The translations under genes were made by a program, and so were the position numbers. Below the pieces are notes generated by a model, which saw nothing but the letters and a program-made list of their open reading frames with translations, was not told the DNA's origin and did no database searches. A DNA stretch of 64,000 nucleotides. Source: Mactra quadrangularis (Eukaryota; Mollusca; Bivalvia; Venerida; Mactridae). The DNA is taken from positions 28,682,380 through 28,746,379 of the forward strand of contig CM046303.1 of the NCBI GenBank assembly GCA_025267735.1, read 5' to 3'. Positions within the stretch are counted from its first letter, which is position 1; each line of letters starts with the position of its first letter. Shown here one piece after another: positions 1 through 13,900 of this stretch.

Positions 1-366
1 AAGGGGTAATGGTTTAACCGCCTTGCTATTTTGTTAAATGAATTATGCAACTTTTATTTTCAATACTACCTACCTCTGAAATGCATTGTTTCATTTTTAA
101 TGTTTACCAAAACACGTTTTGATATTTTGTACTCACTATACATTTTGTAAATTGTTAAGAATGGCAACTAAGTTAATTCTTTTTTAATTGATTGATTGTG
201 AGTTATACACACTTTAATAACGACAGTTAAGATTCATACAAAACAAGCAGTTCACCAGCAGTATGTTCAGTAACGACTGTTAACGAACGTTACGGATACA
301 AGACAACTCAACCTGTATACAACTCAACCCATGGATAACTCAACATAAAGTTGGGACAACTCAAGC

Positions 367-799
367 CGTCAAAATAATGAATGAATTAACAATGCATTTA
401 TATCATGTATGGTACCGGTGACCTTGACCCTTGTTTATTAATAAGACATATTCAGCATTTTTTGGAAGTATCAGCCCAAACAAATTTGAATAGCATAATT
501 TCAGCCTCTGTTTTCCTTAGGTAACTGTTGATTAAATATTATAAAGATATATAAAAGTGAGTTCTACATATACGCGTACCTGCTTCACAATAAAAAATTT
601 AAAACAGTTAAAATTGTGAAAGTTGTCTCCTTATATTTTAGTAGCTGTCAAAATAATGATTGAATTAACAATGCATTTATATCATGAATGGTACCGGTGG
701 CCTTGACCCTTGTTTATTTATAAGACATATTCGGCATTTTTTTGGACTATCAGCCCAAACGATGAATAGCATAATTTCGGCCACTGTTTTCCTTAGGTA
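367..799 (+). repeat. Direct duplication of about 155 bp
   Basis: 367-523 and 647-799 are near-identical, from GTCAAAATAATGA to TTTTCCTTAGGTA, separated by about 120 bp. Non-coding. Confidence 0.85.
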
Positions 800-2079
800 C
801 CGAATTCACAAGTTTTAATCATTTACTCCGCCACTCACTTAAGCAGACGATGAGTTGAAGGTGTTGTTCTTGAGGAAAATTGCTTCTGGGTAGTTGTAGA
901 CTACGAAAGTATATCTGAGATTTTGGTTTAACCGCATTTGGGAGGTAGTGACTATGTTTGAGCGTGTTAAAATAGTATAAATATTATGTTTTTCCATATT
1001 AGTTTTTCTATCCATTTAGAACCATATTCTGACCACTTTGTATTTTCTTTTTAGGACTACTTTTCGCGGTGGAAGATCTAGATTTTAGTGCATTGTGCCC
1101 ATTTTGACCTTTGATAAATTTTGGTAAAGTCAATACAAATCACTACTTGATCAATCTACATATTGTTTTTTTTCTACCTAACAAACAAGTATTACTGGGC
1201 TGTCCTTTGTATACAAACTTTGTTAGAGCACCAAATCTACTTTGACTTTTCAAACCCCCCAAAAATCAGTAGCCTACCTTAATTCAGCGCTTTGATTTGT
1301 AACTTAACCTATTTAAACGGAGTAACTATATATTTAATGTTTAAATTATCCAAGATTCTTACAGCATGTATTTACAAACGAACATTTCGTTTTCGTCGTA
1401 ATGAAAGAAACGAGACAGTGAATAGCCTTTAATTTCATTGTTCTTCTATCAAAGATTTTGGCCTTTTATGGTTATAAATTCGACTTCTCTCGTAGTCTCG
1501 TTGTATTATTTTTATGCAGTAAAAACTATAATAATTTACAATAAAAAATTCCCTTTTCCCCTTAGGGATACACATGTACATGTATGATTAATTGTGTACA
1601 GATTGCTTTTTCGTAGATTGCCTCCGAAACAGCTTAGATTCGTACTTTTATGGTAAACAACAACAAAAATCTCGCAATGAAAAAAGGCATAAAATAGTAT
1701 TGTTTAAAATATTTTTATAGTGACAAGAATTTAACACCATTGAAGAGATATAGACAAATGAAAGAGTATGCAAGATTAGTATATTTGCTTTTGGTTTAGT
1801 TTTTAGACCAAAATGAACCCTGCACAGAGCCCAATTTATTTTTCTTTAAAAAAATATTTCAGCTAATAATAAACGTTATAAAATATGGGAAAATGAATTA
1901 AATATTTATAGAAAGGGTCATTTATAGATAAAGCTCTATTTTGTTCATTCTCGTTCCCCGAGGTTATCAAGATTTTCGATCTAACTAGTATTGAAAATCC
2001 TACTAGACTCTTGGTAAGAGAATGTATTTTGTTATGGTATACATGCATTCTGTAAATATCAGTGAAGATATCCGTTACA
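800..2079. other. Upstream intergenic stretch, nothing recognised
   Basis: AT-rich. Short open frames only, none with domain-like sequence or splice-supported coding. Confidence 0.6.
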
Positions 2080-2589
2080 TAGGCGGATCCAGGATTTCTA
2101 GTTACGGGGGGAGGGTCAAATTACGGGAGTGGAAATTAAACAAGCTGGCTGGATGGCTAGGGGCCGTATTTGAGGGCCCCTACGGGTCCTGTGAAAAACC
2201 CTGACCAGGGGTCCAGGGGCTGCGATCCCAAAGCTCATTTTTAAATGATTCAGACATAGGCCTATTTACAGAACCTAAACTATCCTTTCCCAGGGTATAA
2301 AATAATAGCATCTAGATATATATAATATTATTTTCTTACAGCTGTTGGGGTATATTAAACTAATAAATAATTAGAAGGAATTGTCCTTGAGTTATTGTAT
2401 GTTATGTCATTGTTTAAGTGTACTCCCAGTCTTGTAACTTATTGCACGCATAGCGTGTGAATTATTTTTAGCTATCTTATATATTATCCTATAAATACTA
2501 TATTATATGATACAAAAAAACTTTGCTCGGGCAATTTTTGGTGGGGGCGTACGCCGGGTCCGACCTCCCCCCCCCCTTGGACCCGCCTA
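2080..2589. mobile_element. MITE-like repeat with GGCGGATCC / GGACCCGCC ends
   Basis: Starts TAGGCGGATCCAGGA and ends CTTGGACCCGCCTA, an imperfect terminal inverted repeat, with G/C tracts near each end. A piece of the same end type recurs near 34215-34258 (CCCCGACC...GATCCGCCTG). About 510 bp, non-autonomous. Confidence 0.6.
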
Positions 2590-3060
2590 GAGATGCGTTA
2601 GACCGTTTGCACGTACAAAATGAAGGTCCTTAAATTGTGATAACTGAAATCAGTGATTTTATATTAGGCCTACATCCCTGATATAATATAGTATTTTGTT
2701 AAAATAGTTCATAAAACATAAAGAACTTGTAAGAATCACTAACAGAAGAGAATTCTGATTTTACAAATTATAAAGGAGTAAGAAACTTCGCATTTAATAA
2801 TCCGTCATCAATTTCCTTCTTGTGTGTGGTTATGACTACCGCACTCGTCGGTGTTTTAGACCGTCACTTAGCTAATTTGCTTTCATTAGATACTCATTTT
2901 CACTTTCAATTTTAAAATAGATAAAAATTGCAAATGAAGCGGAACACATTTTATTGCTTCCAATGGAATATTATTGACCATATATGAACTATAACAATAT
3001 TTCTCACAAAAGGGTTTAGTTACGATCTTACTTGGGTCCGAATAAAACCGGAAGTTCTGT
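2590..3060. other. Intergenic, nothing recognised
   Basis: AT-rich sequence without repeats matched elsewhere in the window and without supported coding. Confidence 0.5.
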
Positions 3061-3078
3061 CCTTTTCGGCCTTCCCGC
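3061..3078 (+). promoter_or_regulatory. Candidate E2F/CCAAT promoter element for ATAD5
   Basis: The sequence CTTCCCGCCAAT combines an E2F-like TTCCCGCC core with an overlapping CCAAT box, about 1.8 kb upstream of the first coding exon. E2F control would suit an S-phase gene such as ATAD5, but this is inference from one short motif. Confidence 0.3.
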
Positions 3079-3089
3079 CAATGTTTGAG

Positions 3090-3184
3090 GACGAAAACAA
3101 ATGAAAAGTAAAAGTGACAAAAGAGCATTCTCTCTTCTGATAATGACGTTAAACAAACAGTTGGTTACATGGTTGTCTTAATTG
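3090..3184 (+). other. Candidate non-coding first exon of ATAD5
   Basis: The stretch downstream of the E2F/CCAAT motif ends in a good splice donor (ATTG|GTAAGC at 3185). The acceptor at 4858 would receive it. An ATG inside it (3169) would run out of frame with the main protein and stop in exon 2, so it would be a short upstream ORF. The transcription start is a guess. Confidence 0.3.
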
Positions 3185-3717
3185 GTAAGCTTATACTTTA
3201 AATGCAGCGCATAAAAGTTGCGCCACCATCGTTGATCAGTTTTTAACCCCACTCGGCCCGGGCCACAGTCTTGGCTGCCATATCTTAGATTTTATTGTCA
3301 CTCGCGTAAACTGAACTAGTCAGAGGTGAATTTATATTTATCAGTCTTTGTCAGTGCGGCTAATATTAGAAACTTAGATGGCATATTCACTCATGCCATC
3401 TGTCTAAATCATGCCGAATATGACAGATTTCAATTTCTAACAGTAACACACATATTATCATTATATTGCTTCTGTTTTTCCCATTAATTTTGGCCTCAGT
3501 GTTTTTCTACTATAACCTATTAGCATTTGGTCCACTTTGCCCTTAGTATGGTCTGCTTCGTCTATTGGTCCACTGTGACCCTAATTCTCTCGGGTCCTGG
3601 ACAACTCGACCTGTGGGCGACTCGACCCAAAGTCAGGACAAATGTTTAAGTTGACAATTATTTGTTATTAATGCAATAAGGGTTCATCAATTGATGAAAT
3701 TGGCATGAACTATAAAG

Positions 3718-4095
3718 TTAGAGCTGTCATTGATTGGGTTCGATGCGTATTGACGATATTGATGTATCGAGAAAAAAATATCAACAATACACTGATATAT
3801 ATCAATTCCTTTACTGTAGTACTGTGCAGACCATGTATGTTGTCATAAACTCCTAAAATATGTATATTAGTCATGAATGTTGTACCTTCTGTGGACAAGA
3901 GCTTAGCTTTATTCCTCAATGGTGGTGTCATCATAGTTTTAGACCAGTAGAAGGTTCATATCACAAATTTGTCACTTAAATGTGACTTTATTTAGGCTTT
4001 ATTTTTTATTGACATTTCAAAATGCATATTGATTATTGATCGAAAATGAATATCGTTGATACAGTGATATCGTTGGAAACCATGACAGCTCTAAG
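3718..4095. mobile_element. MITE-like element with TAGAGCTGTCA ends
   Basis: Begins TTAGAGCTGTCATTG and ends CATGACAGCTCTAAG, an inverted repeat of about 11 bp, with interior ATATCGAT-type motifs. The ends resemble the hAT-like MITE in the ATAD5 3'UTR. No clear target duplication. Confidence 0.5.
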
Positions 4096-4858
4096 AAAAT
4101 TTAGAGTATGAATAATTATATTTTTGGGAAACATGCCATTTCCAGTTATAAACTCCTACTCATTTTCAACTGGAAAAGCTACATTTTTCTATCTTAGAAC
4201 TCATAAGCAACAATTTAATGATCATATTGCAGTGAAAGCAATGTAAAGAAGGACATTACATAATGTTGGAAAGATTTTGACAGACATAATGAATCAAATC
4301 AAACATCAATAAATAGTAATTGTCCAAAATTACTTACTGTTGAAATCATGCAACAAATACTAGAAATAGTTCTTCTAACATTCTTTAATCGTTACAAAGC
4401 TAACTATTGATGCTAGTTAAATTGATCTATTCTGTCTAATAACAATGAACAACAAATCCTCTGCAGTTTAATAATCATGTTTGTAGATGTTTTTCACTCC
4501 TGACAAGAGGGGACCATTTTGTTTGTATCGCGTTAGGTTGAAAGCTTGATCAGTCTTTACCTGGCCATATTCCGAAATGCTAAATTGTTGTATTTTCGAT
4601 TTCCGAACCATACCAATTGACTGTAATTCGTTGTAGCGGTATGACCGCATTATTGAGTCATGTGCCATTGAATTAATGCACAAAAATATTGAGACCAGGA
4701 CAAAGTGACAGTATTATATAAATGGCTGCATTATGGAGTTGGCCGTAGAGAGGAACTCTACTGTAACTGTTATTATCCGCATGAAGTTTATTGTTATTTA
4801 TGATTTTGAGTCACTTAACATTGCATTATGATAAAAAAAACTTGTTTTCTTATTTTAG
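4096..4858. other. Candidate intron upstream of ATAD5 exon 1, nothing recognised
   Basis: AT-rich, no coding support; ends in the acceptor of the first coding exon. Confidence 0.5.
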
Positions 4859-4903
4859 GTCTGTGCATTGACTATCATGATGGAAAAAGACCAACAAAGC
4901 AAG
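4859..4903 (+). CDS. ATAD5: ATAD5 coding exon 1 (ATG at 4877)
   Basis: Acceptor TATTTTAG|G, then two ATGs in frame (MMEKDQQSK) and donor AAG|GTATTT in phase 0. The in-frame part before the ATG (18 bases) has no stop, so the start rests on the next exon continuing cleanly as ISKTKTDVV. Confidence 0.75.
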
Positions 4904-7900
4904 GTATTTATTAAGACTTATTAAACTAAAGGTTGTTCATACTCAGTGTTTGTTTGTCTGTTTAAAAAATAACTTACAGTTGTCTGTTTTACTGTATAAT
5001 AAAATATATTACTAGAGAAGATGTATTTAATAATTTTGTAGAACTTTTTTCTTTACCTTTTAAAATGCCATGCTGTTGAAATTTACCCCTCCCCAGTGCA
5101 AAGGTATAGCTTGGCGTGAATTAAAAAGCCAACCTTTGGTTTTTTTTGTATAATGGCTGGCATGAATGTCGGATAAGGCTCAGAATGAAATAAGACATCA
5201 GAACTGGAAAATGCTGAGACTTTGAAAACATCTTGTAATAGGTATTTTTTAATTATGGTAGCAGGGCTCGAATTTAAGCTCGCATACTCGCAAAATGCGA
5301 GTAGAATTTGAAAAGTGTGAGTTACTTTTATTTCAACTTGCAAATTTTCGCGAGTTGATATCACCGGAAAAATATTACTGTCTAAGCTAATGAGGCTAAA
5401 CTCGGCATAGAAATTGCTAGATGGATCGAAAGTACTTTATTTGGCTCTACTACTCATCTGTATCACTACATGTTACAATGAGCGTCTGAAGTATACTTGT
5501 TCAATCCCACAATAATGCCTTCTATAGTTAAAAATAGCACTCTGATGTTTTTATATTGCATATGTTAATAGTTACACCACTTAAACTTGGAAAACAATGC
5601 GAGTGCTTCTTTCATTTTGCGAGTTGAAGTAAAGTCAACTCGCAAAAATTTGCAAGTCCATTTTTTTTGTTAAATTCGAGGTAGATTAGTTTTAAACTCA
5701 ATTTGGACCTTTTCCCTCAACTGATGAGACTTGTTATTGTTTTTGTAGTTATAAATGCCACTTTCATTGTTGAAAAATATGACTTATGCAATTATTGGAA
5801 AACTAAGTCCAGTCTTGACAGCACTCTTGTTTTGAGATATGGTAACTGTTGCAATTGAAAATTGGAGCTGCTCTTGTTTTCGAAGTATTGATCTATAAAT
5901 TAACAGATTTGTTGCAAGTGTTAATGAACAGAAAGTCATGAGATATCTTGTTATTTACTTTTAATGTTAGTTAGATTTTATAATACTCCTGAGTGATATT
6001 TTTGTCGAGTTTTTTAAGTATAGATACATATTAGATGTTAATTATTTGTATTAAATGAGTATTTCAATTGTGTTCAATGAGCAATTCTAAAAAAAATACA
6101 TGTAGATTTTTAATTTTTAGTGAAATTTTAGTGCTGAAGTTTGATTATGAATAGTTCACATTATCTGATGACTAGGAATATAATTTCAGTATCATTTAAA
6201 GTCATCAAACCAGCCATTGTTTAGGTAGCAAAGGTAAATATGTACAAGCTGTAACAGGCCTGTGATTTCAGTCAACTAATGTAAAAATTCATTGTCTAAT
6301 AGTAATAACGGATATTAAAATATAAATGTTGTAGGGATTTTTTGCCTCAAAATTATTTTTTTCTACAATGACTACAATTTACAAAGTGGGAAAATTTCAC
6401 AAAAACTGGCTAGAACTTCTTAATTAGCAAGATTTGAAGAAATACAAAAAAAATCTTATGTAATAGCAATTATTTACTATCTGTTTTCTGTGTGGTATGG
6501 TCAACTGTGTTAATTTGTTTCTTGAAGTACATTTTATAAGAGTAAAGTGTTTAAACAACTCTGATTTTAGAAAGTAAGAATTTACAGATATTTAAAAAAA
6601 TTGGATAATTATCCCATCAATCTTTTTCACAGTTTTGGATAATATTTTGTTTAACTGTTTTATTTCACAATTAGAAAAAAAATTAGAAAAAATAAAGTAA
6701 ACACTGATCGATGAACTTTAAATTGTATGAACTGTTTAAGTCTAACATTTCAATGTAAATGACCGCTTTATTTTGGTGTGTTTAAAATATATATCTTTTA
6801 TTGACATAAATTATAAATTCTAATGATATTCTCTATATTTTCAGATTTCAAAAACTAAAACTGATGTGGTTGAAAAACAAGGGAAAAATAAAAAGATATC
6901 CGACTTCTTTACTACTCCAGATAAAACTATAGAGAAACAAAAACAGAAAAGTCTTTTATCATTCTTCGCCAAGTCTAGTCCTAATGAACATGTGGTTAAT
7001 GATCCAGAGAAAACTATAGAGAAAGAAGTTACTGCTCCACAAAGCAATAGTGACAAGGAAAACAATGATAATATAGTAGATATTGAAACAGTTAAGGACA
7101 ACGAAAGTAATGATCTTGGTAATAAGTCTGTGAAAAAGCCATTATTTCTACAAAATTCTGGATGCACAAAAAAAGAAAAGTCTGATAAATTAAGTAAGAA
7201 AAAAGGTTTGAAACAAACTGATCTTGGTAATGGGAAGAAAAATAAATCTAAAAAGAATAATGCTCAGAAAGGTTCTAAGGACTCATTAACAGAATCTGTG
7301 ATACTACTCTCTGATTCAAATTCTAATAGTTGTGAACCTGTCATTGAAGGTAAAAATAGTGCCAATCTGGAAAGAAAACATAAAAAGATCAAGTCTGAGG
7401 ATAAGGGTAGTTCTTCTGAGGATTTAAAAATTGATAGGAAGCAAGATGTAGAAGTGATATCAGTTAATGACCAAACTAATGCTGAAATTAACAATATATC
7501 TGCTGAGAAACTAGACAGAGAGGTAAAAGAAAACAATAAGAACACTAACCACAAAAGTGAAAAAACTGATAAAAAAATGCCTAATGAAAAATTGAAAGAC
7601 AATTGTTCGTCTGTTAAACAAAAAGATGGAGAGACACTGAAGTGCAAAAAGACTGCATTGAAAGGTAAAGACATGCTTAATTTATTAAAAGAGATTCAGT
7701 CTGAGGAGGAAGTTAGTGTTAAGAAAAAGAAACACAAGAAGAAACACAAACATAAAGATAAATTTGAGGTTAATGTTCATGAAATAACTAATTCTGAATG
7801 TGTGACTGAGCAAAATGAAGGCAATGATAATAAAGAAACTGGAGATGATAATGAAGTCATTGATGTTATAAACGATGATGATGAGTTAAAAAAGAATAAA

Positions 7901-10900
7901 GATAAAAAGAAAACAAAGCTATGTCATAAAGAAAGGGAAAATGTTGAGAAGTCTAAAGAAATTTCTGAAAATAAAAGTTGCTCTGATACTGTGGATAATA
8001 AGGAAGTAGTTATTGTTGATGAAGATGAAGGTATTACTATGGAAGTTAATAGTAAGAAAAAGAAACTCAAAAAGAAATATAAACACATGCATAAAGATAA
8101 ATCTGAGGCTGAAGTTGAAAAAAGTACTGAAACTGAATGCATTACTGAAGACAATGAAATTTCTGGTAGTAAAATAGAAAATAAAGTAGTAAAAGAAAAG
8201 GAAACTGTTGGTGATGTAGTTACTGATCACAATAAGTTGACATTGGAAGCACAGAAAGATAAAAAGAAAAGAAAACACGAAGAAAGTAAAACTATAAAAA
8301 AGTCTCGATGTGAAACTGAAAATATTAATGACTTGGGTACTGAAATTAATTATGAAAATGATGTTCAAGATGAACATGGAAAAATAAAAAGTAAAAGCCG
8401 TAACGATAAGAAGAAAAAGCATCTGAGTCTTACTAAGGAAGATAAAAATGACTTTTTTTCTAAGCAGAAATCTGTAAAAATGGCAAACAATGAGAAAAAT
8501 GATTCTCTAGACTGTAAAGGTGATGACAAAGGTGAATGTTTATCATATGGTTCCTTCAAAAAGAATTTTAAAAAGGATGAAAATGATTCTGTCAAAACAA
8601 CTCCAGGTAAAGAAATGTCTTACTCAGATTATCTGAAGCTCATGAATCAGAAAGACATGCCTGCTGATGACCAAGACGCAATGGCTTGTGAGGATGTGGA
8701 TATCATAGATTGTGAAAATATAACTGTTGATGATATTCCTAACGATGCTATAGATGGAGTAAATCCTGTTTGTGGTGAGGTGGAGAAAAATGTTGATAGT
8801 AAGAATGATAGGAAGAAAGACATTAGTAATTTCTTCAAAGTTATGACATCAACACCTGATGGATCTAAGAAGGCAGCAAAAAATATTAAAAATAGTGTAG
8901 AAGGTGATTTTGTGGATATTGATGCGAAGAATAAAGTATTTGGAAAGAAATCTGAAAAAAGTTGCTCAACTGGAAAGTCAGGGAAAGAATCAATAAAGTG
9001 TGAAGACATTGAAACCATAGAGATTGAAACAATAAATGGTGACAAGAACGAAAAGTTTAAACATTTAAATAGCAAACATAAACAAGCCACTCTTAGTTTT
9101 GGTAAAAATGGTTTGACTGTTGTTGCTAAACCTATTGTTACATCAGATGAAAATCCTGTTGGTGTTGCTGAAGAGAAAGACATAGTAAATAATAAAGTCA
9201 CAAATGACAGTACTGTATCAGTAAAGAAGAAGCGTGGAAGGCCAAGAAAGGTAGTTGTACAACCTGAAGATTTAAACATTACTGATAGCTCAGTGTTTGC
9301 TACACCAGACAAGGTTGGTAAAATTGGTGCTAAGAATAAGAAAAGGAAAATGGACACATCATCTAGTATAGATTCTAGTTTAGATTTCTCTGACAAAAAT
9401 GATCGAAGACGCTCTATGAGAAAGAGGTACAAAGTTGAAGCTTTCCAAATGGATGCCGACAGAAAAACACCTATTAAGATTAAACTGAAAAGGTATGTTT
9501 TATTGTATTTATCCTTGCATGTCAATGAGATTTCATCATAGGACTTAAAAGTCAGAAGAAAGGTGCTATTGACTCAACCAATTTAGACCATTAGTCAATT
9601 AGGGTCCATTTTAGCTCACCTTGAGCACTTTGCAAAAAAGTTACTCAATTTCAAAATCCACTTGCATTTTTAGCTCGACTTTACGTAGTAATGTAGAGCT
9701 CTCCTACTCGCCCCAGCGTCGGCGTCCGCGTCCACCTTTCTGATTAAAGTTTTTGTGCAGTAAAATACTTTCTTCTATATCTTTGTTATTTCTTAAGATA
9801 TTAACTTCAAACTTTAAATATATGTTCCTTACTATCAACCACATCTCATGTGACAAGGTATATAACTCCAAACACATTTCTTTCAGAATTATCTCCCCTT
9901 GAACTGATTAAAGTTTTTGTGCACAGATTAAAGTTTTTGTGCAGTAAAATACTTTCTCCTATATCTTTGTTATTTCTTAAGATATTAACTTCAAACTTTA
10001 AATATATGCTTCTTATTATCAACCACATCTCATGTGACAAGGTTCATAACTCTTAATATATTTTTTTCAGAATTATCCCCCCTTGAACTTAGAGTTTTCT
10101 TTCAAAAATGTTTGTTTTTACTGCAACTGTTTTATTCCTTTAGGTATTGACTTCAAACTTTAAATGTACATTCCTTATTATCAACCACATCTCATGTGAC
10201 AAGGTGTATAACTCCAAATATATTTTTTTTAGAATTATCTCCCCTTGAACTTAGAGTTTTCTTTAAAAAGTGTTTGTTTTTACTGCAACTGTTTTATTTC
10301 TATAGGTATTGACTTCAAACTTTAAATGTACATTCCTTATTATCAACCACATCTCATGTGACAAGGTGTATAACTCCAAATATATTTTTTCAGAATTATC
10401 TCCCCTTGAACTTAGAGTTTTCTTTAAAAAATGTTTGTTTTTACTGCAACTGTTTTATTTCTTAAGGTATTGACTTCAAACTTTAAATATATGTTTCTTA
10501 TTATCAACCACATCTCATGTGACTAGGTTTATAACTCCTTATACATATTTTTTACTCCTGTGACAAACACTAACTAAGTCGAGCATGCTGTCTCCTCTGA
10601 CAGCTCTTGTGTGAGTATGTGAGCTTAAATTCAAGCCCTAGAATACCGGTAATTGATCTTTTTATTTTCAATCTTTAAAAAAATGAATCTTTTTTAACAA
10701 ACTTTCCTAGAGTGATTAAGCAATAGACTTATACTTGATAATTGAACTTCAGTTCTGAGCTTAAACACTTAAAAGAGAATGTTAACAGTACTATTTTACT
10801 ATGCTTTTATTTTCATATCTAGATGCCCTAAAAGTAGCAGTAGTGGTGATGATGTTGAAAAAGTGATAAAAGTCAGAAAACCAGAGGTGAGAAGTCATAC

Positions 10901-13900
10901 AAAATTTCTTTACAAAAATGTTGTTAAGGTTCAATTATTGAGCACTTCCTCACACCATATATTAGATAATGTGCTTGTAAACAGAAGTACAATGCTTCAA
11001 CAAAAAGCGCAATGGTGAAGCATGCTTGTTTTGGAATTAGACAATATTGTTGTTTTCCTTTATTAAAGGAGAGCTCTCTTCCCCTTGTGAATGGGTTTGC
11101 AAGTAAGTAATGGTATAAGAAACTTGCTCAGGAAATCTGGTTAGGTGAGCAGACTGAAAAATGAAAAAGTGTCTTCTATATTGTAATTTAAAATCTATGA
11201 TCAATAAGGATGTCATCAATAGAAAGAATGTGAATACATGTATTGATAAACAAATGTTTGTTTGTTGGGTTTAACGCTATAGCAACACATTGTATTGGTC
11301 ATATAACAGCGGTCAGTCAAACTACTAACTCCTGGAAAGGCTAAATCTCTGGATTTAGCTGTTGACCATTTACTAAGCGCATACTTTCGTCAGTGACTGA
11401 CAACTGCCCTACATAATTAAAAATCATTGATAGGAAGGAGAATGGTCGTAGAAATAATTTCATGGCCAAGCTCCACCAAAGTATGCCCCGCCTGGGAATC
11501 GAACCCACAACCCCTTGATCAGTAGACTTGCGTGCTACCAACTAAGCTAGCCTGGCCGCTATTGATTAATAAATTATCTAAGATTAGAATAATGTTGACA
11601 ATGATGACACCTTTTAAATATAAGGGTATTAAAATATTTCTAGGTATTGAGTTTTTTTTAGTATGTGGGGAATGAGCCTGTGGCCTTTTATAAAACAATG
11701 GGAACATTTTTATTGATAGGGATTAACTCAAAGGTAACCTCCAAATTAGGGGAAAACTGCAGAATTTAAGAGAAATATTAGTAGAGGAAGGTACCTGTAA
11801 ACAACCCTTGCTACGCAAGGAAAAAGAACCCTGGTATCTAAACTTGTTTTTATTGTTGTTTTTCTACAGACTAACAGTAAACAAACAGCAGCACAAGCAT
11901 TGTTAGAAAAAGCTAAGAAAAGAAAAATGAAGAAACACAGTGATATAAAAGACAAATTATTAAATAGTAAAAAGTTACTTAAACATAAAAAGAAAAAGAG
12001 TAAAAAGTCTCGTAATGAATCGAACTCGTCTGAGGACTCGGTTACACGTCGTAGTTCACGTCTTGAAGGTAGAGTAATGGCTTCCATGGAAGAGGTTAGT
12101 CTTGAAAATATTGTTATATCTTCATCTGATGAGGACAATGTGGATTATAAAGTTAAAAAGAAAAGTAAAAAGAAGAAATCTGTTAAAGTAGAGGATACTG
12201 GGGATGCAAATATGAAAGGAACAAAGTTATTAAAGGATGCTGAAGTTTGTACACCTACTAAAGATAAAATGAAGAAAGTCAACTCTCCAATGAAAAATAG
12301 TCCAAAGAACTCAAAGAAATCAGGTATATTTATATGTACATTTCAGTTTTCGTCTTTTCCCTTTTAGCCACCGTTTTAGGACCCTGAATACGACCTGAAT
12401 TTTAAGATTATTAATTTGAAGTTGCTCGATCGTAGCAGACCATTCTATAGGAAATCGCTTCATATTGCTAGCTAGCAATTGCCTTGTAGAGCGTGCCCAA
12501 GGTATATCCTTGTAATGGGGGCTTGATTTGCTGTATTAGTATTAATTAGAATTTTAAATTATCTCAGACAAGAAGGAGCATGTTCTGTAGGCCTTTGATT
12601 TAGAAATTGCATATTTTCTTCTTTATTAATAATGAATATCTTAATGTATAATTATCATAAATATTCAGCAATATATTGATGATAGAAAATTTAGATTTTC
12701 ATAGGACTATGATATTACATATCTCAGCAATTAATATTAATTCTCCTAGTTTTATCATGGTATTTTTAAAGTTTAGAGAGCCAAAAATATGAACAAATTT
12801 AAACGTTTTTGTTGGGTTTGACGCCGTAGCAACAAATTGTAAAGGTTATATCACAGAAGTCAGTCCACCTACTCACTGTTCCTGGAAAGGCTTAATTTCT
12901 GGATTTAGCTGTTAATCAACTACTAGGGGCATACTTCCATCAGTAACTGACTACTGCCCTACATGATTTAGAATCTGTGGTAGGAACTAGAATGGCCATA
13001 GAAAATAATTTAATGACCATGCTGCACAAAAGTATGCCCTGCCTGGGAATCAAACCTATGACCTTTGAACAGAACTGTAGACTTGTGCGCTACCAACTGA
13101 GCTAGCTGGGTGAGCAAAAAGGACTCAAATTACACTAGTTCCTTTGAGATATATGTAATTCTTATGATAAATGACATAAATGTTGAATATTTACAGGAAT
13201 GAAACTAGCTCCTATGTTCTTGAAAGGAAAAAGTAAGAATGTTGAGAATTCACCAAAGAAGCCTGTATTAGATCCTGAGCAGGTGAAACAAAGACAACAG
13301 TTCTTGATGAGTGGTGTACCTGAAGAATTAAAAAAACAAACTGCTGCTAGAATGGCTTCTCTAGTGGATGCTGATTATCCTCCTTTCCCTAGAGACAATC
13401 ATATCATACAAGTAAGGCCAGACCTTTTACATTTTTATACCCCCGCTTCGAAGAAGAGGGGGGTATACTGTTTTACCCTTGTCCGTTCGTGCGTACGTCC
13501 GTCCGTTACAAAATTTCCGTCGCAGTTTTCTCAGCAACTTTAACATGCAGCAGCCTAATACTTTGCATATTGCTTCATCCCATAGTCCCATGTGGTGTAA
13601 AGCGATTTCATGCTCCTTGCTCATCTACTTCCTGTTTGTCGCATATTTTTGGATTTTTGCGGGGGTATCACTAGTGAGCATTAGCTCACAGATTTACTTG
13701 TTTGTCTTACAAATATTCCGACAGTAATATATCAGACATTGAAAAAGACTTTATTTTTTTATTGTTGTCTGTACTTACTTATTTGCAAAAAAAAAAGAAA
13801 ACTATGCGCCGTCCGAGTACTAATTAGCAGCACAAACAGAAGTAATCTGTACATGTACAGTGAAATACACATCAATGCTGTGATGTTTTTCAAAGGTTTT

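Noticed and set aside
7264..9525. Long minus-strand open frames opposite ATAD5 exon 2
   Set aside because: They are Ser/Phe/Leu-rich shadows of the Lys/Glu/Asp-rich coding strand, with no domain or splice support.
11257..11559. Functional tRNA gene in the SINE heads
   Set aside because: A and B boxes are present but the cloverleaf is degraded and fused to a SINE body; the copies are repeats, not tRNA genes.
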